From Mycogone perniciosa (lineage: Eukaryota > Ascomycota > Sordariomycetes > Hypocreales > Hypocreaceae), in NCBI GenBank assembly GCA_025331125.1, contig JAOALB010000033.1, positions 1 through 64,000 of the forward strand: a stretch of DNA of 64,000 nucleotides. Reading direction: 5' to 3'. Positions 54,671 through 64,000 of the stretch are shown here, piece by piece. The notes under the pieces are model-generated. The model was not told the DNA's origin. It saw nothing but the letters and a program-made list of their open reading frames with translations, and did not search any database. Position 1 is the first letter of the stretch. Each line of letters begins with the position of its first letter. A program made the translations under genes and the position numbers.

Positions 54671-56214
54671 ATTTAAAGTCAGTAATTGCTAGTAAAAGAG
54701 ATTTCTTTTAATATATTACTATTACCTGCTTTTAGCAGTATACTGCTTATTTTAGTAATAACTACTAATATACTTTTTAATATATTTCTTCTTTACTTTT
54801 ATTATATTATTTTAATTAATTATATACTTTATAGTTATTTAATATTTATATTAATTATATATTAGCTTTTTTAAACTATAAATAAAAATAATAATTAAAT
54901 AAATATATTATTTTTTCTTTATATATTTATAAGCTAATATAATTAAATAATAATTTAATAGAAAAAAGTATTATACTTTTAATTTAATTTATTAAAAGAA
55001 AAGGATTTAATTTATATTAAAAAGGTAGCTGCTTTAAATAGCTATAATAATAATACCTTTTATATATAAGTATATAAAGGGTAGAAAGCTTTAAGTAATT
55101 AATTATTACAGTAATAGGGTATACCTTTTATAATAAATAGCCTTTAAACTAAAATTAAATAGTTTCCTATAGTTTTATATATTTTACTTTAATAATTATA
55201 TATTTATTAAATTTAATAATATTTTAAAGTATTTAAAGTATTATTAAAGAAAAGCTTTAATAAACTTATTAATAGATATAAAGTTAATAAAAAAATAAAA
55301 GATTAAAAATAATCCTTTTTAATATTTTTATTAAAGTTATATATTTTATATATTAATATAATATAAGTAAATATTAATTTATATTCTTTTTTTAATTATA
55401 AAATATATAGTTAATTAATTATTATAGTTAATATTTTAATTAATATTAAAGTTAAATTTTATTTTTTAAAAAAAGTAATATAAATTTATTGCCTTTTTTA
55501 CTATTTAAATAAAAGCAAATAATTTTATTTTAATTATAAATATATTAATTATACTTTAATATATAATATTTTATAGGATAAAGCTTAAAAAAAATATAAT
55601 AAAATATCTTTAAAATAATCTTTAAGTATTTATATTATTAGCAAAAAAAAGTATTACTTAAAGCAGTTAAAATTTATATTTTACTTTACCTTTTGTATTA
55701 AAAAGCTAAAAAGCGCTATATATATAGATAGCAGATTAATTAATTAATTACTTTAAAATATTTTTTATTAAAATTAATTAAAAACTATAATAAAGCTAAA
55801 GTATTATATACTATATTTAGCTTTATTATAATAGCTATATAAAGTATAAATTTTACCTTTTTTTAATATATTTTAATAGTTACTTTTATAGTTTATATTA
55901 TAGCTTTTTTAAACTTTATAATTAATATAAAAACTATAAAAAATTATATTTTATTATTAAATTTAAATTATTTTATAATCCTTTTAAAATTGATTTTATA
56001 AAAAAAGTATATTTTATACTTTTTATACTTTTAAATAATTTTAATATTTAAAAATTACTATATATCTCTTTTATTATAAAGCTTATATTTTACTTTAGAA
56101 GTATTTAATAATTTAATATAAAAAGCTTTATTATTATAATAATATATAATTAAAATATTATTTATATAAAATATAATAAAAATCTTTTAAATTTAGTTAT
56201 AAAAGAGGCAAGGC

Positions 56215-56590
56215 TTTTTAAAGCTTAAAATTAACCTTTATTTTTTTAAAGTTAAAGATAATTTATTAAACTATAGTTTTAATAAATCTTTTAACTTATA
56301 TAAAGCTTTAATAAGCTTTAAATAAATATTTAATAGCTTAAAACCTTTAAAAAGTTTATATATAATTAATTTTAAATCTTTATCTTTTAAAATATTAAAA
56401 AAAGCATTTTTAATATTATACTGCTTTAATTTAAAGTTAAATTTTACTGTTAAAGCAATAAATATATAAAAAGAATATACTATTAGTATAGCTATATATA
56501 TACTTTTTATTATAAAGTATTTTTATAAATCCCTTTAAACTATAAATTAAGCTTTATAGCATTTTAAATTTCTATTTTAATTAAACTTAT
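56215..56590 (-). pseudogene. Copia reverse transcriptase remnant
   Basis: The minus strand reads IALTVKFNFKLKQYNIKNAF, then LKDKDLKLIIYKLFKGF and LNIYLKLIKALYKLKDLL, corresponding to the fungal Copia RT blocks with LxQxDVxNAF and LxKALYGLRxSP (from memory). Gly and Asp codons are often changed to Lys or Asn. Confidence 0.75.
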
Positions 56591-58039
56591 ATATAAAAAC
56601 CTAATATATAGGTAATAGTTTTATTTTTGCCTTTAAATATAATATTTTTTATTAAATTCCTTTTATATATAAAGAGTTAATTTTATTATATACAGTTTAT
56701 TTAAACCTAGCCTTAAATAAATATTTTATAAGCTTTTTTTAATTTTTTAGCAGTTTTATTAAATCCTTTTAATAAACTATTTACTTATTAAAAGTAATAC
56801 TTTTCTAAAGGGAAGCTTTTTCATTTATTACTATATAAAAAATAATAAATACTATTACTATACTCTTTAATTTACTATTTATTAGCTTTTATTAATTAAA
56901 TAATAGTTAATATAGCATTAAATTAAAAAGTTTTATAATTATTAAATATATATTAAGCTTATTATCCTTTGAAGTAGTATTTAAAGTATATATTTTAGTT
57001 TTATATATTAAAAGATATTTATTAACCTTTTTTATAGGTTATTTCCTATAAAGCTTTATACTTTTATAAGTATTAATTACTGCTTTAGTATTTAAAGAAT
57101 TATTAACTGGCTTTTTTTTTAAAATTTACTTTTTTAATATAAAAGTAAATAAGTCTTTTATATACTAGTCTGCCTTTAACTATAGCAGTTTATCCTCTTT
57201 TATTAAATAATATACCTTTAATATATAAAGCTGTTTTTCCGCTAACTCTTTCTCTTTAAAGAAAGGTAAATTGCTTTTAAAAGTATTATTTAAGGTTTTT
57301 ATTAATATACTGGTTTTATTTATAAAAATTAATTATTTTAAAGTAGCCTTTAATATTTAAAGACTAAAAAGTCTTTTTAAATATACTAGTAGTTTACTTA
57401 AAGTGGTTATTAAACTAATTTTAATACTTTATATAATTCCTACCTTTAAAGGTATACTTTTTTTTTCTATATTACCTATAAAGGTATTTTTTACTGCAGA
57501 AATATATATTAAAAAAAGTTTAAATTCTAGTTTATTTTCTTTAACTTTATTAAACAGTTTATTTAACTTTATTATAAATAGCTTATCTGCGCTTTTTTCT
57601 TTACTATTAAAAAAGCTAATTTTATTAAACTATATATTTTTTATAATAATTACCTTTACTAAACAGGGTAATTAAATATAATATATATTATTTATAGTAT
57701 ATTTAATAAAATATTTAATTAAGCCTTTAGGCTTTATTTTAAATTCTTTTTTCTTTTAGCTAGCTTTATAGTTTCTGTTAAGTATATAGGTATAGCAGCT
57801 ATATATATAAAGTCTGCTTTAATCTGGCTATAAGTCTACAGATAGCTTTTTTATTAAAAGGGGTATAAAATTGCAGAACTATTACTTTAATTTTTTAATA
57901 GGTAATATTATATTAAGGCTATATATAGGATTTATATTAATGATATATACTGCAGCTTTTATACTTTTAGGCTATAAATTAGTTAAAAGGCTTATAGCTT
58001 TAAGTATTCTTATTAATTTATTTATAACTTCTTAACCTA

Positions 58040-58575
58040 TACGCTTTAAGGCGCTATTTAGCTTATATATATAGAAAAGGGCTAGCTTTAAGATAATTCC
58101 TTTTATATTTGCCTAGATCTAGAAGTATATTAAGCCTTTAACTGCAATTATAGCTTTTTTATTATCCTATTTAAGAAAATATATTAAAATATTATATTAT
58201 ATTTTATTATACTTATAAAGTTAAACAGTGTATTAAAGATAGTATTTTATTCTTTATTTAATAAAGGGTATATATATAATTATAAAGTGTATTTTTCTTT
58301 AAGTATTAAAAGCTAGTTATCCCTATTATAACTATAAAGATAGTTTTAAAGATTTTAATATACTTTAAAGAATAGTCTTAATGCTTATCTTTTAAATATT
58401 TTACAAGAGATAACCTGTTTTATATATATAAAAGTATAAGCTTTACACTCTATTCGTATAGTTCCTTTAATATATACATTCCTTGCGTTTTTTATTAATA
58501 CTTTAAGTGCTTTTAGGCTTAAATACCCTAATTATAAGTGCTAAAGCTGCTTTAAGTTATTATATAGTGTTAGTA
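58040..58575 (-). pseudogene. Copia GAG-pre-integrase and integrase remnant
   Basis: The minus strand reads LGYLSLKALKVLIKNARNVY, then KGTIRIECKAYTFIYIKQVI and further integrase-like sequence. This fits the LxHxSxxxL and CxxC pre-integrase zinc region of Copia elements, with one His and one Cys each read as Tyr. Confidence 0.8.
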
Positions 58576-61139
58576 GGTTATATATTAGTCTTTTCCTTTT
58601 TTTAAATATTATATAAATACAGTAGTCTGCGCAAGGCAAAAGGAATAAAGTAGTTATACTGCTCGGGATAGTATATTTAAGGATAAAGGCAGTATAGAGT
58701 AATAGGGGTTTATATTAAAGAAATAAAAGATTATACCTATACTTTACTTTCTATATAATAGTATTTAAATTTCCTATACTAGTATAAAATATATTATTAT
58801 ACTTTATAAGCTATATTCCTACTTTCTAGAGCTTTAATAAAGATATAATATTAATATAAAATCCTTTAACTATAGCTATATCTATAAGCTTTACTAAATG
58901 CGCTGCCTTTTAGTATACATTATAAAGAGTATCTTTTAATAGGCAGCGTCCTTTTTTAGCTATAGGATATTTAACTCCTCCTGCTTTAATATAGTTATTT
59001 TCTATACTTAAAATAAAAGAGCTAGGAATAAAGTAATTCCTGCTATTTATTAAATAAATAGCACTATAAGTGTTAAAGAGAGTGCTTTAAAAGAGGCGGT
59101 AAAGCGTATTTTATACGTTAATATATATTAATATACTTAGTATATATACTGCAGGGCTTGCATTTTCTTTATTAATTAGGTTTAAAGAGATTAAGGCAGC
59201 TATAATAGTTAAAGCTATACCTCTTTAAGCTAGGGCTATAAGGTTAATACCCTTTTTATTAAACTTATTGCAGAGTATATACTATTTATTTTCTTAAAGG
59301 TAAATATAAATTTCTGCAGCTTATTACAGGTTAAAGATATATTTCCCTTTTTTATTAGGTTTTCCTTTAAGCGCAGTAAATAGTATACTATAGTCTTTTA
59401 AAGGCTAATTATGCCTTTCCTGTCTATATAAATATTCTTTCCTAGTAAAAGCTTTTAAATATATAGTATTATTTGCTATAACTTTATTTAAGTGGTTATT
59501 AAGCGTTATATAAAGTCTATAAATATAATTTTCTATATTTTATATATTATTTAAGAAAAGTTAATTAAATTAATTAAAGGAAAAGATTTTAGCGGTTTTA
59601 CTGCTTTTAATTTAACTGTTTATATAATATAGGTAATATAAAGTAAAGTTTAAGGTATAGTATATTTTAATAGCTTTTAGGAAAGCCTTTTAGGCAGCTA
59701 TTCCTATAACTTTAAAGAGCTTATACTTTACTGTATTTATATAAACGCGCGCTTAGTTTATATACTATACTTCTAGCTTTAAGTTCTTATATTTTATATT
59801 ATATAACATGCATTTATATAAAATCTATACTTCTTTATATATTATATCTTTGTAAAAAGTTAATTATTCTTTAAGCTTTTTTATAATTTAATAAATAGTA
59901 AACTTAATATTTAAGTTTTTATTATTTTTATTAATTACTTTAATAGTAGTAGAGGCTAAAGCTATAATTTAGGTTATAGCTTTAAAGTCTATAAAGATTA
60001 AAGTATAAATACTAATATTAATTATCTTTTATATTTACTTAAAGATTACTGCTTTAGCCTTCTTTTTTTTAATATATAAAGTAATAGTATATTAATGTTT
60101 ATAGAGTAGACTATTATAATAAATAAAGATATCTATTAAAGTAGCTTTTTTTTAAATACTTTTAAGGCAGTTTCTTTTACTTTAATTAAAGTAGGTAGCT
60201 TTAAAGTAGGGAAATAGTTATTATTTTAATTAAAGAGATTAAGATTAACTTTATTTTAGATTTTTATAGTAGTTATATAGTTATTTAAAATAGTAATCTA
60301 TTTAATCTAATAAACTATTAAATCTAGCTTTATAAAAGTAATATCTTTTATATTATTTATTATAAAAGGTAGCTTTAAAAGCTTAAAGGTAAAGGGAAAG
60401 ATATCACGACCCGACCAGGCCAAGGCCCGGGTCCGGAGGAATATCGGAACGACAGGCCAATAGGAACATAATCACTAGGGTATATACCAAATCATTAATA
60501 ATTAGGGACATATATAAGTAATCACAAACCCCAAATTATCAGGAATATAGCTATATTCCCTAATAATTATTATAACTCTCCTTTATATATATATAACTGG
60601 CTTGTTATTTATTTAATATAGTTACTTAAATAGTCGTTAATAATTATATTCACCTAAACCGCCTATTCTACAGAATTATAACCATATTACCCTACTTAGT
60701 ATTTATCTTTAACCTCTCTATTAATATAAACCCATAAACTTTAGTTTAACTATTAAGAATTAACCCAGATCGTTATATATTAACGACTTTTATTTAAAAG
60801 GCCACTAAAAATCTTAAATAATACCGTAAATATATCCGCTATAGTATCCTCTTTTAATACTTTACCCTCTATTCTACCTTTTCGCCAGGTATAGGATAAT
60901 AATAGAGATAATAATATAAATAAAAGCGAAAATAAAAATAAAGTGAATAAAACAGAACAATTATACATTTACATAAAAGAAGCCTTCTAACACATAAAAG
61001 CCAACTATATAAAATAAAAGTAATACCACTAATACTTAATTACTAAAAACACAAAACTTCAGCAAATAATCCAATAACAGCAAGCAACTATTATAAACTT
61101 ACAAAATCAAGCCCTACCTACTCTAAACCTTATACCAAA

Positions 61140-61720
61140 CTATAAAGGGAACTGACCTTTAAAGGACTTAAAAGAGTCACTTAAAATACAGCCCCTTAAG
61201 CCCTTTAATAAAAGTACTATAGCACTTTAACTATTTCTCACTCAACTATACAACTATTTCACCTACTTTTTAACCAGCCTTAGCATAAAGACTAGTAAAG
61301 TCCTCCTAGCTGCTAGACGACTTAAAGGAAACGCCTTAAAGTAGTTTAAACCTACTTAAAGGGATTTCCTTAATAATAAAAGCAAAGCTAATAAGCAAAC
61401 CCAGCTTATATTTGCCAGCTATAATTAATTTAAAGAAAAACTAAAAAATATCTTTAATAATATTAGTAAAAAATACACTGCAGAAAATAAACTTATAAAC
61501 TTAATCTAAAAAGGAAAATACTCCAACTATACTATATACTTTAAAAACTACGCTTTTAAAGTTAAATAGGGAAACTCTACTCTTATTAAACGCTTTTATA
61601 ATAGACTTAAACTAAAAATTAAAAAGGAAGTTTATAAATTCTCTCGCAATAAAGGCATTACCGAGTTTATTAAGAAATATATAGACGTAAACAATTTACT
61701 TTATAAACTTTATTTAAATA
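61140..61720 (+). pseudogene. Element B Gag (Retrotrans_gag) remnant
   Basis: Plus-strand translation gives FLTQLYNYFTYFLTSLSIKT, then KVLLAARRLKGNALK with a stop in place of Trp, the SYN...F motif, YAFKVK followed by a stop in place of Trp, and FYNRLKLKIKKEVYKFS. This matches the Gypsy Gag layout FLTQLRxYF, AxxLxGxAxxWF, FYxGLKDxVKDEL (from memory). Confidence 0.8.
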
Positions 61721-61875
61721 CGAAAAAAGGATAATAGCAGTCCAGACAAGTTTATAAATATTAAGGATATATAAACTAAAGCAAAAAGCAATAAAAATAC
61801 ATCGCCAGCTCTAATAATAAAAGACCTAGTCAAATAGATTTAAACGCTATCTAAAAGGGAAAGGTAAAAGTTATT

Positions 61876-61917
61876 TATTATAACTGTAATAAACTAAAAC
61901 ATATCTTAAAAGACTGC
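61876..61917 (+). pseudogene. Element B nucleocapsid zinc knuckle
   Basis: The frame reads YYNCNKLKHILKDC, a CX2CX4HX4C knuckle whose first Cys is now Tyr by one G-to-A change; the other three ligands survive. Confidence 0.85.
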
Positions 61918-63499
61918 AAAACTCTATAAAAGCCAAGATCTAATAAACCTTAAAAGCCTGCGCCAAAACCCGGACAAAAGGTTAATATAGTTTCGAAAAC
62001 TACCAATTATATATCGCTTAGCTAAACTATATACTATAATAATAGCTGCCTCTTTTATAAATCCAGTAAAAATAAAAGCAGATAATACTTAAAATAACCT
62101 AAAAAAATATTTATAATAAACTAAAAGGGATACCAGTCAAGACCTAGATCTTTAATTCTTAAAGATATACTTAAAGAAGACAAAGCAAACAGGTACTCAC
62201 TATACCTAGACAGTTTAATAAAATAAAACCTAAACCCTAACTATATAAAGTTAAATAAAAATAATAGTATCCTAAATAAATAAATAATCGCTATAATCGA
62301 CTACCAATATCTTAATTAAATTACTGCAGGCAATAAAAAATAAACCAGCAGCAGTAACTCTAACAATAAAAATAAAAATAACCCTTTATAATATAAACTA
62401 TTACTATACAGTACTATACTTTCAGAACTAGAAAACATACTACCTATAAACAGTAACCTTAAGGGTAAAATAAACGAATATCACCTAAACCTAATTAAAA
62501 GAGTTATTACAGGTATATAATAAAATAAAATAAACCTATACTTATATAAACTACTCTATATATAGAATAAAGTTAGCAATAAAATAGCTGTCAGAGCTAC
62601 CTTAGCCGCTCTAGCTATACGCAAGGAACCAGTATATTTCCCTATATAAAGAAATTACACTATAAATAACCCTACCTATAAAGGGCACTATACTATATCC
62701 TGGGTCATTTATATTGCGCACAGCTGTATAATACACTTCTATAAAAAAGTAAAGCATAACGCATTCCTAACCAGAATCCTATTTTACCTTATAAAACAAA
62801 TATAGGATCACAACGCTTTTAAAGAATAGATTATAACCATACAGTATTAAAACCTTAAAATTATTATTATTAAACTAAATACCAAAACCCTAAAAAAATA
62901 TCGCCAGCTATAAAGATTTAAAAGATGTAAATCTAAAAGATATTATATCTACTGCTAAAAGAAATTAATAAAATAGCACTTCCGCTATAATAAAAGGTTT
63001 AAGTGTAATCGACAATACTACTTAAAATGCAATAGCCTAAATTATATTATATATAAACAAAATAAATTAAAGGAGTGGTATATACAATAAACTAACAATA
63101 CCTTTTATTTATCACCAGACTATATATACTGTTAAAAGGATAAATACACTATCCACCTACAGGAAAAACTCTAAAAATAGCGAACATAAAAATATATAAA
63201 ATACAAACCCACCTTAAAAGACAAAGAGATTAATTAAATTATAAAGGAGCTGCATTAAAACTAGTTTAACTTCATTACCTATAAAAAAACCGCCTATAAT
63301 AAGAGAAAGTAGCACTTACTTTAAAGAACCCTAATTAACTGCGAAATTTGCATAAAATAAAAAGAATCGGGAAATAATTAAAGTCACCTATAAAAGGGCT
63401 ATAAAGTAGCGATCAATAAATTATATCTCTCGAAATATTAAATAATAAAAATAACAGCAAAGATTTACTATATCTCAAATTAAAGACAATAGTTAAAGG

Positions 63500-63770
63500 A
63501 TATCGGCTATATATATTAACAGATAGCAGAGCGATAAGCAATTTTATTGCACCTAAAACTATAAATCGCCTACAGTTACCTTAAAAAGAGAAAACTAAAC
63601 TATATTAACTTTATTAAATAAAAGGAGGAGCCTTTATATATAATAATAGATAGGTTAAGCGAAAGACTAATTATCTTAAACTTAAAATCGCTAAATGTAA
63701 AAGAGTAGTTCCTTGCAATATAGTAAATATCGATAAGTATAATATTATTCTCGGTTATCCTTAGTTGAAA
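63500..63770 (+). pseudogene. Element B retropepsin-like protease remnant
   Basis: ILTDSRAISNFIAP (active-site box at 63522-63533, DSGA expected, Gly now Arg) is followed about 200 bases later by YNIILGYP, stop, LKCNNPDINW, the flap-distal part of Gypsy proteases. Reverse transcriptase should follow beyond the window. Confidence 0.8.
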
Positions 63771-64000
63771 TGCAATAACCCTGATATTAACTGGGAAAAC
63801 AGCTAGCTTTACTAGCGCAATAGCAAAGCTTCCCTAGCGATTAAAACTATCAGAAAGGACTTAGCTGCAGGGAAGAAATCCCAAAATATAAAACCCTTAA
63901 ATAAGCTAATAAAAAAAACTAAAAAAATTACTTTTAATTTAATTACAGAAACAATCTACCTAAAAATAAAACTTAAGCAAAGCAAAAGGAAAAATAGACA

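Larger units (their letters stand above)
55000..60401 (-). mobile_element. Degenerate Ty1/Copia retrotransposon body, minus strand
   Basis: Minus-strand translation gives Copia landmarks in the Copia order (gag-like, integrase, then reverse transcriptase), all with RIP-like stops. The integrase side is at about 58,040-58,575 and the reverse transcriptase at about 56,215-56,590. The region at about 59,900-60,380 is probably the gag start but is weak. The right limit is set by the LTR-like start at 60,402. The left limit is uncertain, and no pair of LTRs was identified. Plus-strand open frames inside, such as 57,403-57,675, are antisense accidents. Confidence 0.7.
60402..64000 (+). mobile_element. 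Second Ty3/Gypsy retrotransposon (element B), truncated by window end
   Basis: The element begins with an LTR-like, GC-richer block starting TATCACGACCCGACC, where TGTCACG is the likely original. Gag, a zinc knuckle and a retropepsin region follow on the plus strand; the rest lies beyond the window. The LTR length cannot be fixed without the 3' copy. Stops and transitions show heavy RIP. It abuts or interrupts the Copia body; the bases before it (AAAGA) are a candidate target duplication that cannot be checked here. Confidence 0.75.

Noticed and set aside
54478..54711. Ala/Pro-rich open frame in the AT-rich block
   Set aside because: It is low-complexity triplet sequence without a start context or motif; reported as an island, not a gene.
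57403..57675. 90-codon hydrophobic open frame on the plus strand
   Set aside because: It is antisense to the Copia body; Leu/Ile/Phe richness is expected from AT-rich DNA.
60780..60968. 62-codon minus-strand membrane-like frame
   Set aside because: It is antisense to the leader or gag start of Gypsy element B and made of AT-rich codons.

Overview
The window looks like a piece of a filamentous ascomycete genome (Pezizomycotina; Eurotiales is my best guess, from gene style only). The genes are split by 41-93 nt GT-AG introns. They include a Zn2Cys6 regulator, a HET-domain protein, a MARVEL protein, a fungal catalase-peroxidase and a DUR3-type permease. Decayed transposons carry C-to-T and G-to-A damage on both strands, as repeat-induced point mutation (RIP) leaves it.

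There are two compartments. From 1 to about 45.6 kb the base composition is ordinary and genes are sparse. Left to right: an FG-repeat fragment; a MARVEL protein; a PaxM-like FAD monooxygenase; an SDR; an internally deleted SF1 helicase; a dead hypothetical gene; katG; a FAD monooxygenase fused to a polytopic membrane domain; a dead MDR reductase; a Zn2Cys6 regulator; an SRPK-like kinase; a small conserved protein; an intron-containing tRNA-Lys(CTT); a DUR3-like permease missing a core segment and divergent from an NtaA/SnaA-type flavin monooxygenase; an F-box protein; a HET protein; and a class-B-type flavin monooxygenase. From about 45.6 kb to the end the sequence is very AT-rich and holds only degenerate retroelements.

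The AT-rich part has a readable history. A LINE on the minus strand, with its 3' tail at the compartment edge, was split by a complete Ty3/Gypsy element (46,254-52,964). That element has 172-bp LTRs, a perfect 5-bp target duplication, a polypurine tract and a chromodomain-like tail. To its right lie a probable LTR remnant, a GC-rich low-complexity island, a minus-strand Ty1/Copia body, and a second plus-strand Gypsy element running off the end.

The 4-29 kb oxidoreductases with one Zn2Cys6 regulator have the flavour of a specialised-metabolism neighbourhood, but no PKS, NRPS or terpene synthase backbone gene is visible. The permease and NtaA-type oxygenase share a promoter region with GATA motifs, which would fit nitrogen scavenging. 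I found no CRISPR array, prophage or rRNA gene. Exon boundaries were placed by hand from splice signals and reading frame; family assignments come from motifs, not database searches.
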